Assembly (NCBI GenBank): GCA_022563195.1
Contig: JADFNV010000003.1
Span: 52,748-116,747 of the forward strand
Length of the DNA: 64,000 nt
Direction: 5' to 3'
From: Pseudomonadota bacterium
GTDB lineage: Bacteria; Pseudomonadota; Gammaproteobacteria; Steroidobacterales; Woeseiaceae
A program made the position numbers and the translations under genes. Below the pieces are notes generated by a model that saw only the letters and a list, made by a program, of their open reading frames with translations, had not been told where the DNA came from and did not search any database. Positions 8,723 through 16,569 of the stretch are shown one piece after another. Numbering within the stretch: the stretch's first letter is position 1; every line of letters starts with the position of its first letter.

Positions 8723-10005
8723 CAGGGTCGGACCTGCCCGCTGCCGCGCACGATGTACTTGTAGCTCGTCAGTTGCTCGGCGCCGACCGGACCCCGGGCG
8801 TGTACTCGCCCGGTCGAGATGCCGATTTCAGCGCCCATACCGAATTCACCACCATCAGCGAATTGCGTGGAGGCATTTTGCAATACGATTGCACTGTCAA
8901 CTTCGCGCAGGAATTTTTCGGCGGCAGCCATATCGGCCGTAACAATACTCTCGGTATGGCTGGATCCGTATTGACCGATGTGTGCAATCGCCTGATCGAT
9001 GTCGTCGACGACGCGCACTGAAATAATCGCGTCAAGATACTCGGTCGACCAATCGACTTCGCTCGCCGCCCTGACACCCGAAACCAGCGCAGTGACTTCT
9101 GCATCACCGCGCACCTCGCATCCGGCATCGATAAGCGCTGCCAGGACAGCTGGAAGCAACCGATCGGCAGCGGACCGATCAACGAGTATGGTTTCAGCCG
9201 CACCGCAAACTCCGGTCCGACGCATCTTTGCGTTGAGGACGATATCGCGGGCCATATCCACGTCCGCCGCTGCGTGCAGATACACGTGGCATATGCCCTC
9301 AAGATGACCAATAACCGGTACCCGCGCGTCTTCGCGCACTCGCTGTATCAGGCTCTTACCGCCGCGTGGTATGACAACATCGATCCATTCGCTCATCGAC
9401 GACAACATATAGCCCACGGCAGCCCGATCCGTCGTCGGCACCATCTGCACAGCATCCGTATCGATTCCGGCAACGGCCAGGCCATCACGCAGACATGCAA
9501 AGATCGCACTACTTGAGCGAACGCTCTCGGACCCGCCCCGAAGAATCGACGCATTGCCCGCTTTCAGGCAAAGAACGGCTGCATCGGCCGTAACGTTCGG
9601 GCGACTTTCGTAAATGATGCCAATGACGCCGAGCGGCACCGTGATGCGCTGAATTTTCAGACCATTCGGTCGATCCCACTCAGCAATCACTTTACCGATC
9701 GGGTTCGACAGCTCGGCCACGGATTCGATGCCGGTCGCCATCGCCTCGACACGGTCTGCATCCAGCATCAGGCGATCGAGCATGGCGCCGCGAAGCCCCT
9801 TTGCCTTGCCTTCATGCACATCGACCTCGTTGGCTGCAAGAATGTCGGCGCTGGATACGCGAATTGCCGCGGCCGCTGCCAGCAATGCACGATTGCGGTC
9901 ATCATTGCCCGACAATGCGAGCGCCGCCGCCGCACGCCGAGCTGAGATGCCGATCGGATCCATAATCGCAGCGATCGATGCGGTCACTTTTTCAGTTGGA
10001 TTCAT
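8722..10005 (-). CDS. proA: Gamma-glutamyl phosphate reductase
   Basis: 427 residues from the ATG at 10005; a TTG two codons upstream (10011) is a weaker alternative. NADPH-dependent second step of proline synthesis: gamma-glutamyl phosphate to glutamate semialdehyde. Family signatures are visible: [30 protein letters not shown], the catalytic cysteine in [12 protein letters not shown] and [19 protein letters not shown] near the end. It overlaps the proB 3' end by 14 bp, so proB and proA are coupled, as expected for enzymes that channel a labile intermediate. Confidence 0.96.
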   Translation of the reverse strand: MNPTEKVTASIAAIMDPIGISARRAAAALALSGNDDRNRALLAAAAAIRVSSADILAANEVDVHEGKAKGLRGAMLDRLMLDADRVEAMATGIESVAELSNPIGKVIAEWDRPNGLKIQRITVPLGVIGIIYESRPNVTADAAVLCLKAGNASILRGGSESVRSSSAIFACLRDGLAVAGIDTDAVQMVPTTDRAAVGYMLSSMSEWIDVVIPRGGKSLIQRVREDARVPVIGHLEGICHVYLHAAADVDMARDIVLNAKMRRTGVCGAAETILVDRSAADRLLPAVLAALIDAGCEVRGDAEVTALVSGVRAASEVDWSTEYLDAIISVRVVDDIDQAIAHIGQYGSSHTESIVTADMAAAEKFLREVDSAIVLQNASTQFADGGEFGMGAEIGISTGRVHARGPVGAEQLTSYKYIVRGSGQVRP

Positions 10006-11122
10006 TGTCAAATATCACCAGTTCGTCCCGATGAACCATAACGGTGCGGCCGCGGTAACCGAGCCGCTCCTCGATCTGGTCGGACCGGCACCCGAGCAGG
10101 CGCTGCGCGTCGTCACTGGAGTACTCGGTCAAGCCGCGGCCAAGCTCATCACCCTTGCCATTCGCCAACGTGACCACATCGCCACGGCGGAATTTACCGA
10201 CAACTTCGACAACGCCTACCGGCAACAGGCTGTTTTGTTCCTGCAATGCCCGCACCGCACCGTCGTCCAACCTGAGCTCACCACAGACCTCAAGCACGCC
10301 GGCAAGCCATTGTTTGCGTGCTGCGGCCGGCGACCCCGTGGCGCGAAATAGCGTGCACTTGCCGCCGGACGCAAGGGCCGCAAGCGGTCTGTCTATCGCG
10401 CCGCTGGCAATCACCGTTGAACAGCCTGCATGCGTCGCGATGCGCGCCGCCTGTATTTTCGTGGCCATACCACCGCTGCCAATGTCCGACTGTGTTGCAC
10501 CGGCCATGCGCACCACATCGTCTGTGATCGTGCGCACCTCCGGAATGTGCTCTGCCGTGTCGTCTTTGCCTGGGTCTGCGGTGTAGAAGCCGTCGACGTC
10601 GGATAACAGGATCAGCGCGTCGGCCATCACGAGCTGGGCCACACGCGCCGCAAGACGATCGTTGTCGCCGTAGCGAATTTCTTCGGTCGCGACCGTATCG
10701 TTTTCGTTAATAATCGGTACGACTGAACGGTCGAGCAAGCGCGCGAGCGTGCCCCGCGCGTTCAGAAAACGGCGGCGATTCTCAGTGTCTTCCAAGGTCA
10801 GCAGAATTTGCGCAACAGTAATCGTGTGTTTTGCGAGCGCCTCCTGGTACGCATGTACGAGCTGCACCTGCCCTGCCGCAGCCGCCGCTTGCAAGTCTTC
10901 GAGCCTGGAGCGACGCGTATTGATGTCGAGTACTGCGCTGCCTATCGCTATTGCACCGGATGAGACGATGAGAATCTCATGTCCCTGCTCTAAGAGCTGC
11001 GCGATGTCATCGGCCAGCCCGCCTAACCAGTCACGATGAACATTGCCGTCGTCGCCAATCAATAGCGATGAACCGACTTTGATGACGAGCCGGCGATAGT
11101 TTTGAAGGTCGAACCCGGACAT
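9992..11122 (-). CDS. proB: Glutamate 5-kinase with PUA domain
   Basis: 376 residues. ATP-dependent first step of proline synthesis. Amino-acid-kinase fold: VIKVGSSLL near the start, [34 protein letters not shown] and [12 protein letters not shown]-terminal PUA domain (about 280-365) gives the long form as in E. coli, the form usually feedback-inhibited by proline. The ATG at 11122 follows the ilvH stop by only three bases, so this proline gene is probably cotranscribed with a branched-chain amino acid gene. Confidence 0.96.
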   Translation of the reverse strand: MSGFDLQNYRRLVIKVGSSLLIGDDGNVHRDWLGGLADDIAQLLEQGHEILIVSSGAIAIGSAVLDINTRRSRLEDLQAAAAAGQVQLVHAYQEALAKHTITVAQILLTLEDTENRRRFLNARGTLARLLDRSVVPIINENDTVATEEIRYGDNDRLAARVAQLVMADALILLSDVDGFYTADPGKDDTAEHIPEVRTITDDVVRMAGATQSDIGSGGMATKIQAARIATHAGCSTVIASGAIDRPLAALASGGKCTLFRATGSPAAARKQWLAGVLEVCGELRLDDGAVRALQEQNSLLPVGVVEVVGKFRRGDVVTLANGKGDELGRGLTEYSSDDAQRLLGCRSDQIEERLGYRGRTVMVHRDELVIFDNESN

Positions 11123-11125
11123 CAG

Positions 11126-11647
11126 TCAGGCAGAGAGATGATGGTGAACGTCATATGAGGACAGAGTCACCTCTCCTTTCGATACGGCGACACTGCCACT
11201 GCGTGCAACGGCCGAGAGTTCGCCGATACCATGCGCCGCAGCAATGAACTCGTCGATCTCCTTGACGCGCCCCGTCAACTGAATCGTACAACTGACCTGA
11301 GCATCATCGAGTATTTCGGCGCCATATTTTTTCGCCAGTGTGAGCGCCTTCGCATGACCGCCCGTTGCGAGCTTGAGCTTGACGATGATGAGTTCGCGCT
11401 CGAAGTGATCACCGAGCGTCATATCGTGAATATTGACAACATCGACGAGCTTTGCGAGTTGCGAATTGAGTTGACCGATAGCGGCATCTGAACCCGCGAT
11501 TACCAGCGTCACTCGTGACACCGTTGGGTCGTCCGTAGGTGCGACATTCAGAGAATCAATATTATAGCCACGGGATGAAAACATGCCGGTCATGCGCGTC
11601 AGCGCACCGACTTCATTCTGCAATAAAACTGAAATTACGTGTCGCAT
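11126..11647 (-). CDS. ilvH: Acetolactate synthase small (regulatory) subunit
   Basis: 173 residues. N-terminal ACT domain begins at once (HVISVLLQNEVGALTRMTGM, then FSSRGYNIDSL), followed by the second ACT-like domain; this is the long IlvH/IlvN type that binds valine for feedback control and activates the large subunit. Normally it lies directly downstream of ilvB or ilvI in one operon. Here it is divergent from the large-subunit gene across a 94-bp gap and is instead first in an ilvH-proB-proA-glpD row. Confidence 0.94.
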   Translation of the reverse strand: MRHVISVLLQNEVGALTRMTGMFSSRGYNIDSLNVAPTDDPTVSRVTLVIAGSDAAIGQLNSQLAKLVDVVNIHDMTLGDHFERELIIVKLKLATGGHAKALTLAKKYGAEILDDAQVSCTIQLTGRVKEIDEFIAAAHGIGELSAVARSGSVAVSKGEVTLSSYDVHHHLSA

Positions 11648-11741
11648 CGCTGGTGATCGCCTGCCTCGGTCAATGAGTACAATTGAAACTAATTAATTCC
11701 ATGCACACGGGGTTCGAACTCGTCGCTGGCCGAGTATTGCA
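11648..11741. promoter_or_regulatory. Divergent promoter region between ilvH and ilvB
   Basis: A 94-bp gap between two start codons facing apart, with an AT-rich core around 11686-11700 (ACAATTGAAACTAATTAATT). It must drive both acetolactate synthase subunits unless the promoters lie inside the genes. No leader peptide with a run of Leu/Val/Ile codons, typical of ilv attenuation, is visible. Confidence 0.45.
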
Positions 11742-13655
11742 ATGCCACAGAAATTAGTAAACACTCGCCGAAAATCGGGCACTTACGTGATTGAGCACAG
11801 TAGCGTGAAAGATCAGGCAAGCACGGCAAAATCGACTGCTCACCCACTCGCGGGGACCCGCATGAGCGGCGCCGATATGGTCGTGCAGGTACTTGCCGAT
11901 GAAGGCGTCGACACCATATTCGGTTATAGCGGCGGCGCAATACTGCCGACCTACGATGCGGTATTTCGCTACAACGACACACACCGCAGGGATGACGGCA
12001 CGGCCGCCATGCCCTTGATCGTTCCCGCCAACGAACAAGGCGCCGGATTCATGGCCTCCGGCTATGCCCGCGCAAGCGGCAAGGTCGGCGTCGTCATGGT
12101 GACATCAGGGCCCGGCGCGACCAATACGGTCACTCCAGTACGGGACTGCATGGCCGACTCCGTACCAATCGTCGTGATCTGCGGCCAGGTGCCGTCCGCA
12201 GCCATCGGCACCGACGCATTTCAGGAAGCGCCGGTAGCGGCGATCATGGGCGCTGTTGCCAAACACATTTTTCTGGTCACGGAGCCTTCGCTGCTCGAGG
12301 ACACAGTACGGAGCGCCTTCGAACTGGCACGAACCGGTCGCCCGGGACCCGTCGTGGTCGACATTCCAAAGGACGTGCAAAACTGGGAGGGTGAATTCAA
12401 AGGTCAGGGTTTGCTGCCATTGCCGGGTTATCGCCGACGCTTGCAGTCAATTGTCGAAAACCACTTGCGCGATCATGCGTGTGAACGCTTTTACGCGATG
12501 CTGGCACAATCCGAGCGACCACTCATGTATGTCGGCGGCGGCGTCATCAATGCCAATGCCACCAAACCGATGCGGCACTTTGCCAACGCGTATGGCATCC
12601 CGGTGACGACCACGTTGATGGCGCTGGGCGCGAGCGATACGACGCATCCACTAGCGCTGCACATGCTCGGGATGCACGGCATCGCATCGGCCAATTACGC
12701 CGTCGAGGACTGCGATTTCCTGATTACGATCGGCGCCAGATTCGATGATCGCGTCGCCGCCGTCCCGGCCCGCTTCGCACCCAAAGCGAGAAATATTGCC
12801 CAGTTCGACATCGATATTGCCGAAATTGGCAAGGTCAAGCGCGTCAACTGGCATCACATCGGCATGCTCGCGCGCGATCTCGATGATCTGTTGGCCTACG
12901 GCAAGCGTATCGAGTTCAGCAAGGACTATTCGGTCTGGCATGAAGAGATCGCCGCACTCAAGAAGGAACACCGCCTCGACTACGATCGCGATAGCGAACT
13001 CATCCAGCCCTATACCGTCATTGAGGAGATCAATCGTCATACGAAGGGCCAGGCGATCATTTCGACGGGTGTCGGGCAGCACCAGATGTGGGCAGCCCAG
13101 TATTTTGATTATTGTGAACCGAGATTGTGGCTGACGTCGGGCAGCATGGGCACCATGGGTTTTGGTCTGCCCGCTGCAATCGGTGCACAATTCGCACAAC
13201 CCGATCGCGTGGTGATCGACGTCGACGGCGATGCGAGCATTCGCATGAATATTGGCGAACTCGAAACTGCGACGACTTACAAACTGCCCATCAAGGTTGT
13301 GGTACTCAATAACTTCGGTGACGGCATGGTTCGGCAGTGGCAAAAACTTTACTACAACAGCCGCATGTCAGGCAGCGACAAGTCACTGCACAAAAAAGAC
13401 TTCGTTAAGGCAGCAGAAGCCGACGGGTTCCAGTTCGCGCAGAAACTGGACAGCAAGAAAGACCTGCCCAAGGTCATCAAGGCATTCATGGAATTCGAGG
13501 GTCCGGCGTTTCTCGAGGTCATCATCGACCGCGACGCCGGCGTCTACCCGATGGTCGGTCCGGGTATGAGCTATGACCAGATGATCACCGGCGACTACAT
13601 CAAGAGCCGCAGCAAACCGACGAACGATAAACCCGATCCTGGAGAAATGTTCTGA
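11742..13655 (+). CDS. ilvB: Acetolactate synthase large (catalytic) subunit
   Basis: Up to 637 residues. ThDP- and FAD-dependent enzyme joining two pyruvates, or pyruvate plus 2-oxobutyrate, for valine, leucine and isoleucine. Visible: FGYSGGAILPTYDA with SGGAI in place of the usual PGGA, the catalytic-glutamate region VPANEQGAGFMA, and the ThDP motif from VVIDVDGDASIRMNIGEL to NNFGDGMVRQWQ. The first 40 residues before MSGADMVVQVL are absent in E. coli IlvI; the ATG at 11862, aligned with the IlvI start, is a good alternative. Gly-Ser-Gly instead of Gly-Pro-Gly in the first motif is a mild oddity. The small subunit is encoded on the other strand. Confidence 0.93.
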   Translation: MPQKLVNTRRKSGTYVIEHSSVKDQASTAKSTAHPLAGTRMSGADMVVQVLADEGVDTIFGYSGGAILPTYDAVFRYNDTHRRDDGTAAMPLIVPANEQGAGFMASGYARASGKVGVVMVTSGPGATNTVTPVRDCMADSVPIVVICGQVPSAAIGTDAFQEAPVAAIMGAVAKHIFLVTEPSLLEDTVRSAFELARTGRPGPVVVDIPKDVQNWEGEFKGQGLLPLPGYRRRLQSIVENHLRDHACERFYAMLAQSERPLMYVGGGVINANATKPMRHFANAYGIPVTTTLMALGASDTTHPLALHMLGMHGIASANYAVEDCDFLITIGARFDDRVAAVPARFAPKARNIAQFDIDIAEIGKVKRVNWHHIGMLARDLDDLLAYGKRIEFSKDYSVWHEEIAALKKEHRLDYDRDSELIQPYTVIEEINRHTKGQAIISTGVGQHQMWAAQYFDYCEPRLWLTSGSMGTMGFGLPAAIGAQFAQPDRVVIDVDGDASIRMNIGELETATTYKLPIKVVVLNNFGDGMVRQWQKLYYNSRMSGSDKSLHKKDFVKAAEADGFQFAQKLDSKKDLPKVIKAFMEFEGPAFLEVIIDRDAGVYPMVGPGMSYDQMITGDYIKSRSKPTNDKPDPGEMF

Positions 13656-13681
13656 TAATTCATGATCCTGCAAGACCTGTG

Positions 13682-15658
13682 ATGATTCGTATAACTACAT
13701 ACGTTCTTGCAGGCCTTGCGTTGACTCTCGCGAGCTTTCCCCATCAGCCGGCGTCAGCCGAAGTGCCGCTGGAGGAATTCACCAAGCTGCCGCTGTACGG
13801 CAATCTCAAGATCAGCCCGACAGGGGAATACCTGGCAGCAACGGTCCGTAATGACGATGGCCAAATGAGCCTCGTGATTATGAACATGCGCTCCAATGAG
13901 GTCACGGCCACGATTCGCGGCTTCGGCCGGGACTTTATCAATGACTATAATTGGGCGAATGACGAGCGCATCGTCGCAACGCTCGGTCGCCAATACGGTT
14001 CCCTGGATGCGCCGTCAGCCACGCACGAAATCGTCGCCGTAAACTGGGATGGCAAACGCCAGAAATGGCTGTTTGGCCGTGGCAGGAACGCGAATATCGT
14101 GTTCGACCGAACCTATAAGGTTGCCAGCATATTGAACCGCCTTGCCGACGATGACGATTACATCCTCGTTGGCGTTAATGACTTTGCGAACCCGAACAGC
14201 ACTTACACCGTGGTTTACAGGCTCAATATTTACTCCGGGAAAATGACAAAGGTAACGACAGCACCAACCCGGGGAGCCTTGATCGTCACCGATAACACTG
14301 GCGCCGTTCGTCTTGCCATATCCGAAGACCCCGATAATAAAAACGCGGTCGTCATTCATAAGCGCGACGACAAGCGCTGGAAATTGATGGGCATATACCA
14401 CGGCAAAGAAGGCACCATCACTCCGCTCGCATTCGCCCCCGACAATATATTGCTGTACATGCTCGATAATCGCGAAACCGACACAGACAGCTTGTATTTT
14501 TTCAACACATCGTCCGAAGAAGTTGAGCTCATTTACACGCACGACGTCGTGGATATCAGCAGCGTCGAAATCGCGCCGGACGGAACGTTACTCGGCGTGT
14601 ACACCGAACCAGATTATCCCGATTTCACGATGCTGAATACTCAGCACGAGTTGTCCGGACCGCTTACGGCCGTTCGTAACGCCCTGAGAGGATTTCGCGT
14701 GCGACCTACGTCGATGACCGAGGACGGTAAGCTTGCAATCATTCGGGCCGACGGGGATCGCGTCCCTGCGCGTTACTACCTGTTCGATGTGGACTCCAAT
14801 CAATTGTCCCAAATCGCGTCAGTTCTGCCCGGGATCGACTCGGAGCAGATGCGACCGATGGAACCGTACAAACTGAAGGTAAGAGACGGTACGGAGATGT
14901 TTGCCTATCTGACGCGACCGGATGATTCTGACGGGCCATTCCCGATGGTGGTATTGCCGCATGGCGGACCGCATGGTGTTCGTGATCACTGGCGTTTCAG
15001 TGCCGACGTGCAGATGCTGGCCAGTCGTGGCTATGCGGTGTTGCAGGTCAATTACCGGGGCTCAGGAGGCTACGGACGGGATTTTTTGTACTCCGGATAC
15101 GGTAAGTGGGGCACGGTTATGCAGGACGATCTCACCGACGCAACCCGATGGGCCATCGAGGCTGGTATCGCCGCGGAGGACCGCATTTGTATCTACGGTG
15201 GCTCCTACGGCGGTTATGCGGCCATGATGGGCGTATTGCGTGAACCCGATCTCTATCAATGCGCAATCGCCTATGTCGGCGTGTACGACCTCGAACTCAT
15301 GTTCAAGAAAGGGGACATACCGACCAGGGACAGCGGCTTGGTTTTCCTCAAAGAGGCTGTCGGCGAAGACAAGGAAGACCTGCGCGCGAGGTCACCGGTA
15401 CACAATCTCGACAAATTGAAGGCGCCCGTATTTATTGTGCATGGGGGCGAGGATTTCCGCGTTGATATCGAACACGCCTACCGATTACGCAAGGGTCTCG
15501 AGGAACTGGGCAAGCCCTATGAGTGGCTCGTAAAACCCAAAGAAGGGCACGGCTTTTACAAACCTGAGAATCGACTGGAGCTGTACGAACGGATGCTGGC
15601 GTTTCTCGAAAAGCACATCGGCCGCGGCCAGGAAACACTCGCCGGCGGCAGCAAATAG
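13682..15658 (+). CDS. Secreted S9-family prolyl oligopeptidase-like serine peptidase
   Basis: 658 residues; ATG 13682 directly follows an in-frame GTG (13679) that could also serve. A signal peptide (ITTYVLAGLALTLASFPHQP) predicts export. The first 390 residues look like the beta-propeller that gates the active site; the C-terminal alpha/beta-hydrolase has nucleophile Ser508 in GGSYGG, Asp591 in HGGEDFRVD and His623 in EGHGF. VLPHGGPHGVRDHW marks the oxyanion region. This is the acylaminoacyl-peptidase/DPP-like branch, expected to degrade short peptides in the periplasm. It is 26 bp after ilvB but probably unrelated in function. Confidence 0.9.
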   Translation: MIRITTYVLAGLALTLASFPHQPASAEVPLEEFTKLPLYGNLKISPTGEYLAATVRNDDGQMSLVIMNMRSNEVTATIRGFGRDFINDYNWANDERIVATLGRQYGSLDAPSATHEIVAVNWDGKRQKWLFGRGRNANIVFDRTYKVASILNRLADDDDYILVGVNDFANPNSTYTVVYRLNIYSGKMTKVTTAPTRGALIVTDNTGAVRLAISEDPDNKNAVVIHKRDDKRWKLMGIYHGKEGTITPLAFAPDNILLYMLDNRETDTDSLYFFNTSSEEVELIYTHDVVDISSVEIAPDGTLLGVYTEPDYPDFTMLNTQHELSGPLTAVRNALRGFRVRPTSMTEDGKLAIIRADGDRVPARYYLFDVDSNQLSQIASVLPGIDSEQMRPMEPYKLKVRDGTEMFAYLTRPDDSDGPFPMVVLPHGGPHGVRDHWRFSADVQMLASRGYAVLQVNYRGSGGYGRDFLYSGYGKWGTVMQDDLTDATRWAIEAGIAAEDRICIYGGSYGGYAAMMGVLREPDLYQCAIAYVGVYDLELMFKKGDIPTRDSGLVFLKEAVGEDKEDLRARSPVHNLDKLKAPVFIVHGGEDFRVDIEHAYRLRKGLEELGKPYEWLVKPKEGHGFYKPENRLELYERMLAFLEKHIGRGQETLAGGSK

Positions 15659-15670
15659 CCGCACGCCAGC

Positions 15671-16459
15671 TCAGCTATCGTAGCCGAGAAGCGCCCTTAC
15701 GCCGGGCAGCATATGATCGACGAGGCGCTTCTGCACTTCGGGTAACTCGTCGGGAATCACTCCCGTATTGCCGGCGAGGTTTTCTCGCGCCGTGCCGCTC
15801 TGTTTCCTGTCAGAACCAACTCGAACCCTGTCTTGCCAGTCTGATGGCGTAGAGATCCCACAAAAGGACAGCAATTCGTCGAAAAAGCGCGCAGATTCCT
15901 CGCCATCGAGATCAGAAACGGCAGTAACAAGATCTTCCATGCGAATAATTCGTACCTTGGTTCCCATCCAGGCAAGTGCGTTGTGCTGAAATATCTCGCT
16001 GATGGTGGGCGATTTTCCCATGATGCCGAAGATCATCATATTCAACACTTCGTTTACCGAGACCGCTCCGCCTTTCAGATGCTCCATTTGTCCCTGGAAG
16101 TTGTCGGACAGGAAAAAACGCGCACGCGCCAAAACCCAGTCATAGGGATCCCGAACCATGAGCAGATGCCGCGATTTTTGCAGCGCGATCGCCGAGTCGT
16201 CGGAATACAGCAGATGCCCCCAACTCAACCTGGGCGCATTGATCGAGAAGGCCGCCAGGTGATCACTCAGTATCGGAAACTGAATGAATGTTTCCTGGTA
16301 ATGCTGGTCCACGGCGACGAACATTCGCATGATGTTGCGAATCAGGTGTGTTCCACACTTGGGAACACTGTTCAGGAACACGGGATGCTGTAGCGGCTGA
16401 TGCGCATACCGCCCGTTCATCTCGTTGATATTATCGGGTCTGGCCAGAATCCGCGGCAT
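15671..16459 (-). CDS. Sulfotransferase-family protein
   Basis: 262 residues from the ATG at 16459. An upstream start at 16549 is rejected because it would lie in the terminator of the preceding gene; 16459 has GAGAG about six bases upstream. The 5'-phosphosulfate loop appears as VPKCGTHLIRN (PKSGT-type) and the 3'-phosphate motif as MVRDPYDWVLA, so a PAPS-dependent sulfotransferase fold is well supported. The acceptor (carbohydrate, lipid or small molecule) cannot be inferred. No signal peptide. It stands alone between the S9 peptidase (convergent, 12 bp apart) and a TonB receptor. Confidence 0.78.
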   Translation of the reverse strand: MPRILARPDNINEMNGRYAHQPLQHPVFLNSVPKCGTHLIRNIMRMFVAVDQHYQETFIQFPILSDHLAAFSINAPRLSWGHLLYSDDSAIALQKSRHLLMVRDPYDWVLARARFFLSDNFQGQMEHLKGGAVSVNEVLNMMIFGIMGKSPTISEIFQHNALAWMGTKVRIIRMEDLVTAVSDLDGEESARFFDELLSFCGISTPSDWQDRVRVGSDRKQSGTARENLAGNTGVIPDELPEVQKRLVDHMLPGVRALLGYDS

Positions 16460-16517
16460 CGGCTCTCTCAAAGATACTCGTGCTTGTGACAGTCTATGAC
16501 ATAGGTCGCACAGGGGT

Positions 16518-16546
16518 AAAAAAAAGTGCCGACTCACGCCGGCACT
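16518..16546 (-). terminator. Rho-independent terminator of the large TonB receptor gene
   Basis: Read on the minus strand, a perfect 7-bp stem AGTGCCG/CGGCACT (16540-16546 and 16525-16531) with an 8-base loop runs straight into eight T residues (16518-16525, partly shared with the stem). It lies 24 bp after the receptor stop and upstream of the sulfotransferase gene. Confidence 0.85.
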
Positions 16547-16569
16547 CATTTTCCATCAATGCATAGCGG

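Noticed and set aside
16460..16549. Longer N-terminus of the sulfotransferase
   Set aside because: This stretch holds a perfect hairpin and T-run terminator of the upstream receptor gene, and a GAGAG site precedes the ATG at 16459.
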